DNA of 64,000 nt from JBBQZU01 sp041749535 (lineage in GTDB: Bacteria > Bacteroidota > Bacteroidia > Flavobacteriales_D > Cryomorphaceae), in NCBI GenBank assembly GCA_041749535.1, contig JBGTBE010000077.1, positions 1 to 64,000 on the forward strand, in the 5' to 3' direction. Of the stretch, positions 17,485-26,046 are shown piece after piece. Position 1 is the first letter of the stretch. Every line of letters starts with the position of its first letter. Position numbers and translations under genes: made by a program. The notes beneath the pieces are model-generated. The model made no database searches, was not told the origin of the DNA, and worked only from the letters and a program-made list of their open reading frames with translations.

Positions 17485-18606
17485 TTAAGTTGTTGTTTCA
17501 AATTTTACTGTGCTGAACTTCCCTAAGAACTCATCAAAAAGGTAACGGGAATCATGTGGGCCTGGCGATGACTCTGGGTGGTACTGCACGGAGAACACAT
17601 CCTTATTCGTTAATTTTATTCCTGCTAAAGTACCATCATTGAGATGTGTATGTGTAATCTCTATGTTGCTTCCGGCCTTCGCAGAATCCATGTCTACAAC
17701 AAAACCGTGGTTCTGTGAGGTGATTTCACACTTTCCGGTTATAAGGTTCTTTACAGGATGGTTGATGCCTCGGTGTCCGTTGAACATCTTCACAGTTTTC
17801 AGACCCTGACTCAGGGCTATAAGCTGGTGCCCTAGACAAATTCCGAATACGGGCTTATTGGTATTGACGATGGCGCCTACCTCCCGTATGGTGTCGTGCA
17901 TTACAGATGGATCTCCAGGTCCGTTGGTTATCATGTAACCATCGGGATTCCATTGCTCCATAGTCGCTGCAGTGCTGTGTGAAGGAAACACTTGAAGATG
18001 ACAGCCCCGCTCTATCAGGCACCGAAGAATGTTCTTCTTTACACCTAAATCGAGTACCGCTACTTTGGGTCCTTTATTCATCTCTCCCAATTGATAAGGT
18101 TCCGAGCAGGTTACCCTTGATGATAGTTCCAGACCGTCCATACTTGGTGTGGCCTTGAGTAGTCCTTTCAGTTTTTCAATATCCGTTTCATTCGATGAGA
18201 TGATACAATTCATCGCTCCTTTGGTCCGAATATGGCGTATAAGTGCCCGGGTATCAATATCGCAAATGGCCACCTTATTATACTTCTCAAAGTACTTCTG
18301 TAGTGAATCTGTGGCACCATGCCGGCTGAAATTCTCTGAGAACTTTTTGCAGATCAGTCCGGCAATCTTGAGATCATCTGATTCAATTTCCTCAGGATGC
18401 ACACCATAATTACCTATATGTGCTGTGGCCATTATCACCACTTGCCCGAAATAAGAAGGGTCTGTAAATATCTCCTGATACCCAGTCATTCCAGTGTTGA
18501 AAGCTATTTCGCCTGAGGCAGTACCTATGGCGCCTGCGGCCCGTCCGTGAAATACTGCTCCATCTTCAAGGAGCAAAATAGCAGATTTTACAGGTGAATT
18601 TTGCAT
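17485..18606 (-). CDS. carA: Carbamoyl-phosphate synthase small (glutaminase) subunit
   Basis: A 373-residue glutamine amidotransferase subunit that supplies ammonia to CarB for carbamoyl phosphate, used in pyrimidine and arginine synthesis. The N-terminal CarA domain (1-~150) contains FNTGMTGYQEI. The class I glutaminase domain has the nucleophile Cys257 in GICLGHQL and the His343/Glu345 pair in QYHPESSPGP. No carB is in the window. The ATG lies only ~11 nt after the T-tract of the rplQ-side hairpin, leaving almost no room for a promoter of its own, so expression may depend on read-through from the ribosomal cluster. Confidence 0.96.
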   Translation of the reverse strand: MQNSPVKSAILLLEDGAVFHGRAAGAIGTASGEIAFNTGMTGYQEIFTDPSYFGQVVIMATAHIGNYGVHPEEIESDDLKIAGLICKKFSENFSRHGATDSLQKYFEKYNKVAICDIDTRALIRHIRTKGAMNCIISSNETDIEKLKGLLKATPSMDGLELSSRVTCSEPYQLGEMNKGPKVAVLDLGVKKNILRCLIERGCHLQVFPSHSTAATMEQWNPDGYMITNGPGDPSVMHDTIREVGAIVNTNKPVFGICLGHQLIALSQGLKTVKMFNGHRGINHPVKNLITGKCEITSQNHGFVVDMDSAKAGSNIEITHTHLNDGTLAGIKLTNKDVFSVQYHPESSPGPHDSRYLFDEFLGKFSTVKFETTT

Positions 18607-18616
18607 GGTGCAAAAA

Positions 18617-18656
18617 GATAAAAAAAAAAGGATAATGCCAAAAGCATCATCCTTTT
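18617..18656 (-). terminator. Intrinsic terminator between rplQ and carA
   Basis: On the minus strand AAAGGATGATGC pairs with GCATTATCCTTT (12 bp, one G-U) around a 4-nt loop and is followed by more than ten T. It lies 23 nt after the rplQ stop and ~10 nt before the carA ATG. It probably ends, or partly attenuates, the ribosomal-protein transcript. A weak match to the promoter -7 motif (AACCTTTG) precedes it but lacks a partner element. Confidence 0.88.
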
Positions 18657-18678
18657 CAAAGGTTAATTTTTAAACAAG

Positions 18679-19248
18679 TTATTCTTTAGAGCTCTCTTCG
18701 GCAGTTTCATCAGCAGGTTTCTCAGCTTCAGCACTGTTTTCCGGAGCAGCGGTTTCTTCCGTAGGCTCCGCGTTTGCTTTTTCTTTTGTAACAGCCTCAG
18801 TGGTTGCGGCTGCTGCCTCAGGTGCGGCAGCCTTCTTGGTAGGCCTTCTGCTGCGGCGTGTTTTAGCCTTGGTGTCTTTCACCAGTAGTTCGTTGAAATC
18901 TACCAATTCGATCATGGCCATCTCAGCTGAGTCACCTTGTCTGAAACCAAGTTTTATAATTCTGGTGTACCCACCTGCACGCTCAGCTACTTTTGGAGCT
19001 ACATCGCGAAAAAGTTCACTTACATGGTCCTTGCTTTTCAAAGAGCTGAATACAGTACGACGTGAGTGGGTAGAATCCGTTTTTGATTTGGTAATGATTG
19101 GCTCCACGAATTTGCGAAGCTCTTTGGCTTTGGCTACAGTGGTCGTGATGCGCTTATGCTCGATGAGTGAGCAAGCCATATTGGATAGCATGGCACCTCT
19201 GTGGGCTGTCTTTCTACCAAGCGCGTTATTTTTATTTCCGTGTCTCAT
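18679..19248 (-). CDS. rplQ: 50S ribosomal protein L17, with long acidic tail
   Basis: L17 near the polypeptide exit tunnel. Residues 1-~118 are the conserved core: MRHGNKNNALGRKTAHRGAM and then KELRKFVEPIITKSK. From ~125 there is a ~65-residue Ala/Glu/Thr-rich tail, giving 189 residues against ~120-130 in E. coli. Such tails are common in Bacteroidota L17. Last gene of the alpha-operon part, 44 nt after rpoA, just before the intrinsic terminator. Confidence 0.96.
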   Translation of the reverse strand: MRHGNKNNALGRKTAHRGAMLSNMACSLIEHKRITTTVAKAKELRKFVEPIITKSKTDSTHSRRTVFSSLKSKDHVSELFRDVAPKVAERAGGYTRIIKLGFRQGDSAEMAMIELVDFNELLVKDTKAKTRRSRRPTKKAAAPEAAAATTEAVTKEKANAEPTEETAAPENSAEAEKPADETAEESSKE

Positions 19249-19292
19249 TTTATTTCGTGTTAGGCTCTCGCAAAATGTGCAGCGAAGCCAAA

Positions 19293-20285
19293 TTATTCCT
19301 TATCGAGTTTGTATTTTGCAACATTCATCCCGAAGTGCAGTCCTTTTGACTCTATAAGATCTTCAAGTTCAGTAAGTGACTTTTTACCGAAATTTCTGAA
19401 CTTCAAAAGGTCGTTCTTATTGAAAGAAACCAAATCACCAAGAGTGTCAATGTCAGCCGCCTTCAGGCAGTTGAGCGCCCTTACTGAGAGATCCATGTCA
19501 ACGAGTTTCGTTTTAAGAAGCTGACGCATATGGAGTGATGTTTCATCAAACTCTTCTGTTTCAGTTTTCTCTTCGTTATCGAGGCTAATACGCTCGTCAG
19601 AGAAGAGCATAAAGTGATGAATAAGGATCTTTGCAGCTTCTTGAAGGGAGTCCTTCGGATTGATTGAACCGTCCGTAACTACCTCCATGATGAGTTTTTC
19701 GTAGTCAGTTTTCTGCTCTACCCTGAAGTTCTCAATGGTGTAATTCACCTTTCGGATTGGTGTAAATATTGAATCAATGAAAATGGTTCCAATCGGAGCG
19801 TTGCTTACCTTATTCTCTTCAGAAGGACGGTATCCACGGCCTTTGCCGATGTTCATTTCAATCTCAAGTTTCAAAGATTTCTCCATATTACAGATCACCA
19901 AATCAGGATTGAGTACCTGAAAAGCTGAGGTAAACTTGCCTATGTCACCTGCAGTAAATTTATCGCTTCCATTGATGGTGATATTCACGCGCTCATTTTC
20001 AGCTGAATCAATTTGACGCTTAAAACGAACTTGCTTCAAGTTAAGAACGATTTCGGTAACGTCTTCCACTACACCTTTAATAGAGGAGAATTCGTGGTCC
20101 ACACCTTCGATTTTCACAGAGGTGATGGCAAATCCTTCGAGTGAAGAAAGCAGAATACGACGTAGGGCATTGCCTATGGTGATACCATAACCTGGCTCGA
20201 GCGGGCGGAATTCAAATTTTCCGGCTTGATTATCAGATTCAATCATTACGACCTTATCAGGTCTTTGAAATTCTAGAATGGCCAT
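19293..20285 (-). CDS. rpoA: DNA-directed RNA polymerase subunit alpha
   Basis: A 330-residue alpha subunit. The N-terminal domain (1-~230) dimerises and nucleates assembly of beta and beta'; it has GYGITIGNALRRILLSSLEG near 35-55 and ENFRVEQKTDYEKLIMEV near 200. The C-terminal domain (~255-330), which contacts promoter DNA and activators, has LSVRALNCLKAADIDTLGDL and FGKKSLTELEDLIES. Between rpsD (22 nt) and rplQ, the usual alpha-operon order. Confidence 0.98.
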   Translation of the reverse strand: MAILEFQRPDKVVMIESDNQAGKFEFRPLEPGYGITIGNALRRILLSSLEGFAITSVKIEGVDHEFSSIKGVVEDVTEIVLNLKQVRFKRQIDSAENERVNITINGSDKFTAGDIGKFTSAFQVLNPDLVICNMEKSLKLEIEMNIGKGRGYRPSEENKVSNAPIGTIFIDSIFTPIRKVNYTIENFRVEQKTDYEKLIMEVVTDGSINPKDSLQEAAKILIHHFMLFSDERISLDNEEKTETEEFDETSLHMRQLLKTKLVDMDLSVRALNCLKAADIDTLGDLVSFNKNDLLKFRNFGKKSLTELEDLIESKGLHFGMNVAKYKLDKE

Positions 20286-20307
20286 GTAGGGTTTCCTTGA
20301 GGTTTAA

Positions 20308-20916
20308 TTATTTTGAATAAAGTTCGACGATGAGCTGTTCCTTGATATTCTCAGGGATCATTTCGCGGCTAGGGTTCTGTATAAATGTACCTTCGAGCAT
20401 AGATTTGCTAAAGTCCACATAGTCCACCTTTTTTGAAGAAACTGCCGTTAGTGCGTTGCTGATTACTTCGAGCGACTTAGAACGCTCGCGAACTGCAACT
20501 TTGTCTCCTGGACGGAGGCTATAAGATGGAATGTTTACAACATCACCATTAACAGTAATATGGCGGTGGCCAACTAGTTGACGGGCGCCGCGACGGGTCG
20601 GAGCAAGTCCCATCCTGTACACAACATTGTCGAGTCTTGCCTCACAAAGTTGCAACAGAATTTCACCTGTAATACCCACTTTGCGCGAAGCTTTGTCAAA
20701 CATTTTGGCAAACTGACGCTCCAATATACCGTAGATATATTTCGCTTTTTGCTTCTCAGCAAGCTGCACAGCGTATTCCGATTGTTTTCCGCGACGCTTA
20801 TTTGGTCCGTGGAAACCAGGAGGATAATTCTTTCTTTCGAGTGCCTTATCAGGACCAAAGATTGGTTCTCTAAAGCGGCGTGCAACTTTTGATTTGGGGC
20901 CTGTATATCGTGCCAT
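20308..20916 (-). CDS. rpsD: 30S ribosomal protein S4
   Basis: A 202-residue primary 16S rRNA-binding protein that nucleates 30S assembly. It begins MARYTGPKSKVARRF and has the S4 RNA-binding domain at ~95-160 (EARLDNVVYRMGLAPTRRGA, RQLVGHRHITVNG). The N-terminal region lacks the Cys cluster of zinc-binding S4, so it is the zinc-free form. In E. coli S4 represses its own operon; whether it does so here cannot be seen. 39-nt gap from rpsK. Confidence 0.97.
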   Translation of the reverse strand: MARYTGPKSKVARRFREPIFGPDKALERKNYPPGFHGPNKRRGKQSEYAVQLAEKQKAKYIYGILERQFAKMFDKASRKVGITGEILLQLCEARLDNVVYRMGLAPTRRGARQLVGHRHITVNGDVVNIPSYSLRPGDKVAVRERSKSLEVISNALTAVSSKKVDYVDFSKSMLEGTFIQNPSREMIPENIKEQLIVELYSK

Positions 20917-20955
20917 ATCTTACTAAAGGTTTTGTCAGTAATTGACAGGGGGTTA

Positions 20956-21342
20956 TTATACTCTTCTTCTTTTCGGTGGGCGGCAACCGTTGTGCGGTAC
21001 CGGAGTTACATCTACAATTTCTGTAACTTCAATTCCGGCATTGTGAATAGACCTGATGGCAGATTCACGACCGGCACCTGGTCCTTTTACATACACTTTC
21101 ACTTTGCGGAGTCCAGCTTCGAATGCAACTTTCGATGCATCTTCAGCGGCTACCTGCGCAGCGTATGGTGTGTTCTTTTTTGATCCGCGAAAGCCTTGCT
21201 TTCCGGCAGTAGACCAGCTAATTACTTGCCCTGTGCCGTTGGTGAGCGAAATGATGATGTTATTGAACGAAGCTTGGATGTGGGCTTCGCCTACAGCATC
21301 TACTTTCACATTGCGCTTCTTCTTAACGTTTGTTTTGGCCAT
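20956..21342 (-). CDS. rpsK: 30S ribosomal protein S11
   Basis: A 128-residue platform protein near the mRNA exit (Shine-Dalgarno cleft). Conserved segments are ASFNNIIISLTNGTG near 30, WSTAGKQGFRGSKKNTPYAA near 50, and the C-terminal DVTPVPHNGCRPPKRRRV. Length and sequence are standard. It lies 33 nt after rpsM. Confidence 0.97.
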   Translation of the reverse strand: MAKTNVKKKRNVKVDAVGEAHIQASFNNIIISLTNGTGQVISWSTAGKQGFRGSKKNTPYAAQVAAEDASKVAFEAGLRKVKVYVKGPGAGRESAIRSIHNAGIEVTEIVDVTPVPHNGCRPPKRRRV

Positions 21343-21375
21343 GATTCAATCTATTTTGAATGGTACGATCAGCGA

Positions 21376-21753
21376 TTACTTGGTAACCTTCTTCTTGTTA
21401 GCAACTGTTTTACGCTTACCTTTTCTCGTACGCGAATTATTTTTGGTACGCTGCCCACGAAGAGGAAGTCCTGTACGGTGACGCACACCGCGGTAACAAC
21501 CTATATCCATGAGGCGTTTTATATTGGTTTGGATCTCCGAACGAAGTGCTCCTTCCACTTTAAAAGATTCATTGAGAATTGAGCGAATCTTCGCGAGCTC
21601 CTCATCATCCCATTCCTGTACGCGTTTGTCTTCGCTTACTTCAGCTTTCGCCAAAATTTGAGATGCGCGCGACCTGCCTATTCCATAGATGTATGTTAGG
21701 CCAATTACACCTCGCTTATTTTTTGGTAAATCTATACCAGCTATCCTAGCCAT
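21376..21753 (-). CDS. rpsM: 30S ribosomal protein S13
   Basis: A 125-residue head protein that contacts the P-site tRNA and bridges to the 50S. It starts MARIAGIDLPKNKRGVIGLT, has GIGRSRASQIL (helix-hairpin-helix) near 25-35, and a basic C-terminus with RHRTGLPLRGQRTKNNSRTR followed by a Lys-rich end. First ribosomal gene after rpmJ (14 nt). Confidence 0.97.
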   Translation of the reverse strand: MARIAGIDLPKNKRGVIGLTYIYGIGRSRASQILAKAEVSEDKRVQEWDDEELAKIRSILNESFKVEGALRSEIQTNIKRLMDIGCYRGVRHRTGLPLRGQRTKNNSRTRKGKRKTVANKKKVTK

Positions 21754-21767
21754 AGTAATGAGTTTTC

Positions 21768-21884
21768 TTATCCTTGACGTTGTTTGAACTTAGGGTTCTT
21801 TTTGTTAATCACGTACAACCTTCCTTTTCGTCGTACGATTTTGCATTCTGCCGAACGCTTCTTTATGCTTGCTTTGGTTTTCAT
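21768..21884 (-). CDS. rpmJ: 50S ribosomal protein L36, zinc-free type
   Basis: A 38-residue protein read directly from the minus strand: it begins MKTKASIKKRSAECKIV, continues with RRKGRLYVINKKNPKFK and ends QRQG. Of the four zinc ligands in classical L36 (three Cys and one His) only the second Cys remains; the others are Ser, Asn and Phe. This is the C-minus form, which does not bind zinc. It sits between infA (10 nt) and rpsM (14 nt), its usual place. Confidence 0.96.
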   Translation of the reverse strand: MKTKASIKKRSAECKIVRRKGRLYVINKKNPKFKQRQG

Positions 21885-21894
21885 CGTTTGCCGA

Positions 21895-22113
21895 TTATTT
21901 GTACCTAAATGTGATTCTTCCTTTTGAGAGATCGTATGGTGACATTTCTACTTTCACTTTATCGCCTGGGAGTATTTTGATGTAGTGCATCCTCATCTTT
22001 CCAGAAATATGAGCTATGATTGAGTGTCCATTTTCCAACTCGACTTTGAACATTGCATTTGACAAGGCTTCAGTAATTGTGCCGTCTTGTTCGATCGAGG
22101 ATTGTTTTGCCAT
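21895..22113 (-). CDS. infA: Translation initiation factor IF-1
   Basis: A 72-residue OB-fold protein that binds the ribosomal A site during initiation with IF-2 and IF-3. It contains GTITEALSNAMFKVELENGH, the IAHISGKMRMHYIKILPGD core, and ends KGRITFRYK. Standard length. Located between secY (21 nt) and rpmJ. No map or adk gene is inserted here, unlike in many other bacteria. Confidence 0.97.
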   Translation of the reverse strand: MAKQSSIEQDGTITEALSNAMFKVELENGHSIIAHISGKMRMHYIKILPGDKVKVEMSPYDLSKGRITFRYK

Positions 22114-22134
22114 ACGGTTTCTTTCAATTATGTT

Positions 22135-23463
22135 TTAACCGGCCATACCAAAGCTTGCTGAACGACCTGCAATCTTGCCGGACTTCATCAAGCCATCGTA
22201 ATGGCGCATGAGTAAATAACTTTCAATTTGTTGCAAAGTATCGAGCACTACACCTACCATAATAAGCAGAGAAGTCCCTCCAAAATAAATGGAGAATGCC
22301 TGCTTCACGCCTGCCTGAATTGCGAATACGGGTAGTATTGCAATAAGTCCGAGGAATATTGCACCCGGTAGGGTAATACGTGAGAGTACATTGTCAAGGA
22401 AATCAGCGGTTGATTTGCCTGGCTTAACACCAGGTATAAATCCGCCATTTCGCTTGAGGTCGTCGGCCATCTGATTTGGGTTCACAGTGATCGCTGTGTA
22501 GAAATAGGTGAAGGCAAGTACCATTGTAAAGAACAGTACGTTGTACCAAAGTCCAGTAAAATTGGCAAGCTCAACGATAATTCCTGATTGCGTATCTGAA
22601 TATTGAGCGATGTAAAGTGGCACAAACATGATAGCCTGCGCGAAAATAATAGGCATAACTCCTGCGCTATTCACTTTGAGAGGTATATACTGTCGGGCAC
22701 CTTCTGAATACTGACGATCACCAACCTGACGTTTAGGAAACTGAAGCGGTACCCTTCTAACAGCTTGCACAAGGGCCACCGTGGCGGCAATTACCAACAG
22801 CAGGGCAACGAGTTCAATAAGAAGTATTACCAATCCATTTCCTTCAGGACCTGTAGCCGCAAGTACTTCCTGGAAGAAAGCACCGGGAAGACCAGCAATA
22901 ATACCGATCATAATAAGTAGAGATATTCCATTTCCGACACCGCGGTCGGTAATACGCTCTCCGAGCCACATAACGAAAAGAGTTCCGGCTGTGAGAATAA
23001 TAATAGAGGTAGTCCACCAAAGCATTGAGTCATCCAAACGCGCTTCGGCAGGCACAGATGCGGCAATGTAGCCAGGTGCCTGAAAGCAAGTGATTACGAT
23101 GGTGAGAAAACGTGTGTACTGATTGATCTTCTTGCGGCCGCTTTCTCCTTCCTTCTGCATCTTTTGAATGGTAGGAACTGCGATACCCATAAGCTGCATA
23201 ATAATGGATGCAGAGATGTAAGGCATGATACCAAGACTGAAAATAGAAGCGCGGTTGAATGCCCCACCTGTAAAAAGATCAAGGAGACCGGCAAGTCCAC
23301 CACCACCGTCATTGGCTGCGGCAAGAGCTGCAGAGTCAATTCCAGGAAGCACGATGTAAGAACCTATTCTAAATACCAGCAAGAGCCCTAAGGTTTGCAG
23401 TATTCTGGTTCTGAGCTCCTCAATACTCCAGATATTCTTTAATGTTTGGATGAAGTTCTTCAT
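22135..23463 (-). CDS. secY: Preprotein translocase subunit SecY
   Basis: A 442-residue channel subunit of the SecYEG translocon in the inner membrane. About ten transmembrane segments are visible. Signatures are the N-terminal LGLLLVFRIGSYIVLPGID, the plug-region segment FNRASIFSLGIMPYISASI near 95, GERITDRGVGNGISLLI near 175, and the cytoplasmic loop with NPNQMADDLKRNGGFIPG near 330. It moves unfolded Sec substrates, including the T9SS cargo in this window, to the periplasm. 24 nt after rplO. Confidence 0.97.
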   Translation of the reverse strand: MKNFIQTLKNIWSIEELRTRILQTLGLLLVFRIGSYIVLPGIDSAALAAANDGGGGLAGLLDLFTGGAFNRASIFSLGIMPYISASIIMQLMGIAVPTIQKMQKEGESGRKKINQYTRFLTIVITCFQAPGYIAASVPAEARLDDSMLWWTTSIIILTAGTLFVMWLGERITDRGVGNGISLLIMIGIIAGLPGAFFQEVLAATGPEGNGLVILLIELVALLLVIAATVALVQAVRRVPLQFPKRQVGDRQYSEGARQYIPLKVNSAGVMPIIFAQAIMFVPLYIAQYSDTQSGIIVELANFTGLWYNVLFFTMVLAFTYFYTAITVNPNQMADDLKRNGGFIPGVKPGKSTADFLDNVLSRITLPGAIFLGLIAILPVFAIQAGVKQAFSIYFGGTSLLIMVGVVLDTLQQIESYLLMRHYDGLMKSGKIAGRSASFGMAG

Positions 23464-23487
23464 GCCTGCTGTTCGTTCAAAAATCTT

Positions 23488-23934
23488 TTATAATTGTGTT
23501 ACTTCGCCACCCTTGCTTTCTATTGCTGTTTTAGCAGTAGCTGAGAAGGCGTGAGCAGTTACTTGTACTTTGGCGTTGAGCGTTCCTCTGCCGAGAACTT
23601 TCACAAGTTCACGTTTGCTGCAAAGACCGTTGTCAACAAATACTTCTGGAGTAAATACAGTAATCTTCTTTTCTGAAGCCAATTTCTCGAGCGTATCGAG
23701 GTTGATGGCTTTGTACTCCACCCTGTTAGGACTGGTGAAACCAAACTTAGGCACCCGGCGCTGAAGTGGCATCTGTCCCCCTTCAAATCCACGCTTGCTT
23801 GAATAACCGCTGCGTGACTTTGCTCCTTTGTGGCCGCGGCCGGCGGTATCGCCATAACCAGAGCCTTCTCCTCTTCCGAGGCGCTTTTTGGTTTTTGTTG
23901 AGCCTTTGGCAGGCTTCAGATTACTCAAATCCAT
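23488..23934 (-). CDS. rplO: 50S ribosomal protein L15
   Basis: A 148-residue late-assembly 50S protein. The N-terminal extension is Gly/Arg/Lys-rich and unstructured (RLGRGEGSGYGDTAGRGHKG, then GFEGGQMPLQRRVPKFGF). The globular C-terminal half contains VLGRGTLNAKVQVTAHAFS. Standard length; 28 nt after rpmD and 24 nt before secY. Confidence 0.97.
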   Translation of the reverse strand: MDLSNLKPAKGSTKTKKRLGRGEGSGYGDTAGRGHKGAKSRSGYSSKRGFEGGQMPLQRRVPKFGFTSPNRVEYKAINLDTLEKLASEKKITVFTPEVFVDNGLCSKRELVKVLGRGTLNAKVQVTAHAFSATAKTAIESKGGEVTQL

Positions 23935-23962
23935 TTTATTGTCGTTTTGCGCTGTGCGCTGG

Positions 23963-24145
23963 TTATACTTCTTCTACTTTCACAAGGTGCTTCACCTTGT
24001 TGATCATGCCCAATACTTGTGGCGTGGCCTCTTTATGCACCGGCCTGTTCAATTTCTTGCATCCGAGGGCCACAAGAGTGACTTTCTGATTCTTCGGCTT
24101 ATTGATTGCGCTGCGTACTTGGGTAACTATTATCTTTTGTGCCAT
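23963..24145 (-). CDS. rpmD: 50S ribosomal protein L30
   Basis: A 60-residue small beta-alpha-beta protein of the 50S. It begins MAQKIIVTQVRSAINKPKNQ, the family start, and contains LVALGCKKLNRPVHKEATPQ and then a hydrophobic helix IN-KVKHLVKV. Positioned between rpsE and rplO as in other spc operons. Confidence 0.94.
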   Translation of the reverse strand: MAQKIIVTQVRSAINKPKNQKVTLVALGCKKLNRPVHKEATPQVLGMINKVKHLVKVEEV

Positions 24146-24168
24146 TGTTCTTTAAATTAAAGGTGCGA

Positions 24169-24687
24169 TCAACCGTTGAATACCCTTGTAAGTGTTAATC
24201 CCCTATGTTGGGCTACTGAACGCGCATCTCTCATTTGGGTGAGTGCATCCATGGTGGCTTTTACCACGTTGTGCGGATTTGAAGATCCTTGAGATTTAGC
24301 AAGTACATCTTTGATACCTACACTCTCCAAAACAGCGCGCATCGCACCACCGGCAATTACACCTGTACCATTTGATGCTGGCTTGAGAAGAATCTTCGCA
24401 CCTGAGAATTTGCCCAACTGATAGTGGGGAACAGTACCATTTACGATGGGAACTTTCACCAAATTCTTCTTGGCATCATCGATTCCTTTCGCAATTGCAG
24501 TTGTTACTTCCTTCGCTTTGCCCAATCCGTGCCCCACCACTCCATTCTCATTGCCAACTACTACGATGGCAGAGAAACTAAATGTTCTACCACCTTTGGT
24601 AACTTTCGTAACCCTGTTGATTGCAACGAGTTTGTCCTTGAGCTCTATTTCGCTGGACTTAACTCTTTTTATATTGGCTTTTGACAT
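24169..24687 (-). CDS. rpsE: 30S ribosomal protein S5
   Basis: A 172-residue 30S protein involved in decoding fidelity and mRNA entry. The N-terminal double-stranded-RNA-binding-like domain has LVAINRVTKVTKGGRTFSFS and GNENGVVGHGLGKAKEV. The C-terminal half contains AGGAMRAVLESVGIKDVLAK and NPHNVVKATMDALTQM. Standard length; 6 nt after rplR. Confidence 0.97.
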   Translation of the reverse strand: MSKANIKRVKSSEIELKDKLVAINRVTKVTKGGRTFSFSAIVVVGNENGVVGHGLGKAKEVTTAIAKGIDDAKKNLVKVPIVNGTVPHYQLGKFSGAKILLKPASNGTGVIAGGAMRAVLESVGIKDVLAKSQGSSNPHNVVKATMDALTQMRDARSVAQHRGLTLTRVFNG

Positions 24688-24693
24688 AGTCTA

Positions 24694-25047
24694 TTAAAAT
24701 TTAAGGCCGCCTTCGCGCGCTGATTCAGCAAAGGATTTCACTCTGCCATGATACAAATAACCGTTGCGGTCGAATACAACCTGTGAGATACCAGCTTGAA
24801 GTGCCTTCTCTGCCAATTCTTTTCCGACAATTTTTGCCTGCTCAACCTTGGCTATTTTCTGCGCAGCATCATTTTTCAATGATCCGCACGATACCAAAGT
24901 CTTTCCGGAGTTGTCATCAATGATCTGGGCATAGATCTGAGTGTTGCTGCGGTATACAGATAGTCTGGGCATTGCTGAAGTACCGAAAATATTCTTTCGA
25001 ATGCTTCGCTTGATTCGTGCTCTTCTATCGAGTTTAGTGTTTGACAT
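24694..25047 (-). CDS. rplR: 50S ribosomal protein L18
   Basis: A 117-residue 5S rRNA-binding protein of the central protuberance. The start chosen is ATG at 25047 (MSNTKLDRRARIKRSIRK), the usual L18 start. An in-frame upstream start at 25104 would add 19 residues that overlap rplF and look unrelated. The conserved core includes RLSVYRSNTQIYAQIIDD and FDRNGYLYHGRVKSFAES. It lies 7 nt after rplF. Confidence 0.96.
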   Translation of the reverse strand: MSNTKLDRRARIKRSIRKNIFGTSAMPRLSVYRSNTQIYAQIIDDNSGKTLVSCGSLKNDAAQKIAKVEQAKIVGKELAEKALQAGISQVVFDRNGYLYHGRVKSFAESAREGGLKF

Positions 25048-25054
25048 ATCGCTA

Positions 25055-25606
25055 TTATTTTCCTGCCGATTTTCCGGCCTTTCTTCTAACTTGTTCACCT
25101 GCAAAACGGATACCTTTTCCTTTATATGGTTCTGGTTTCCTGAATGATCTCACCTTGGCGGCAACCATTCCAAGCAATTGCTTATCATGCGATTCCATTG
25201 TAATGGTAGGGTTCTGACCTTTGAGAGCTTCAGAACTTACCTTCACTTCTACTGGAAGTTCGAGCACAATGGGGTGAGAATATCCTAGTGACAACTCGAG
25301 GAGCTGTCCAGTGGTTTTAGCGCGGTAACCCACACCTACGAGTTCTTGCTTTACTGTAAAGCCTTCACTTACTCCTTTCACCATATTGTTAATAAGGGCA
25401 CGGTACAAGCCGTGTTTGGCTCTCGTGTCTTTCTCTTCATTTTGGCGAGTCAGGGTCAACGTGCCATCTTCAATAGATATTTCTACTGGGGCATTTATTG
25501 CCTGGGTGAGCTCTCCTTTCGGACCTTTTACTGTTACAATACCATTGGAAAAAGTCACATTGACTTTCGAAGGTATTGTAATGGGTGCTTTTCCTATTCG
25601 TGACAT
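25055..25606 (-). CDS. rplF: 50S ribosomal protein L6
   Basis: A 183-residue protein near the sarcin-ricin loop and factor-binding site. It begins MSRIGKAPITIPSKV and has two duplicated domains. The first contains VKGPKGELTQAI. The second contains VGVGYRAKTTGQLLELSLGY and ends with FRKPEPYKGKGIRFAGEQVR and a Lys-rich tail. Standard length; 18 nt after rpsH. Confidence 0.97.
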   Translation of the reverse strand: MSRIGKAPITIPSKVNVTFSNGIVTVKGPKGELTQAINAPVEISIEDGTLTLTRQNEEKDTRAKHGLYRALINNMVKGVSEGFTVKQELVGVGYRAKTTGQLLELSLGYSHPIVLELPVEVKVSSEALKGQNPTITMESHDKQLLGMVAAKVRSFRKPEPYKGKGIRFAGEQVRRKAGKSAGK

Positions 25607-25624
25607 TTCTGTGGTCTTTCTGTA

Positions 25625-26023
25625 TTAATACACGTAGCAAATTACCTCACCACCTACATTCTGGGTGCGGGCCTCTTTGTCGGTCATGAGGCCTTTCGAC
25701 GTTGAAATAATTGATATTCCGAGACCATTCAATACCCTGGGCAACTCGGTTGCTCCGCGGTAATACCTCAGACCTGGACTCGACGCCCGCTCCAATTTTT
25801 TGATGGCGGATGCTTTGGTAACCGGGTGGTATTTTAGGGCAATCTTAATGCTTCCCTGAACTGAATTGTCATCGAACTTAAAATTAAGGATGTACCCCTT
25901 CTCCATGAGAATCTTGGTAATCTCTTTTTTTAGATTTGATGCTGGAATTTCTACGATGCGCTTCTTCGCCATAATGGCATTGCGCAATCGGGTAAGGTAG
26001 TCTGCTATTGGATCTGAGTACAT
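25625..26023 (-). CDS. rpsH: 30S ribosomal protein S8
   Basis: A 132-residue 16S rRNA central-domain binder. It begins MYSDPIADYLTRLRNAIMAK, the family start, and contains LERASSPGLRYYRGATELPR and the C-terminal STSKGLMTDKEARTQNVGGE. In E. coli S8 also binds spc mRNA to repress translation; no such site was identified here. 23 nt after rpsN. Confidence 0.97.
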   Translation of the reverse strand: MYSDPIADYLTRLRNAIMAKKRIVEIPASNLKKEITKILMEKGYILNFKFDDNSVQGSIKIALKYHPVTKASAIKKLERASSPGLRYYRGATELPRVLNGLGISIISTSKGLMTDKEARTQNVGGEVICYVY

Positions 26024-26046
26024 TGCGTTGTGTTCCTTTTAATAAA

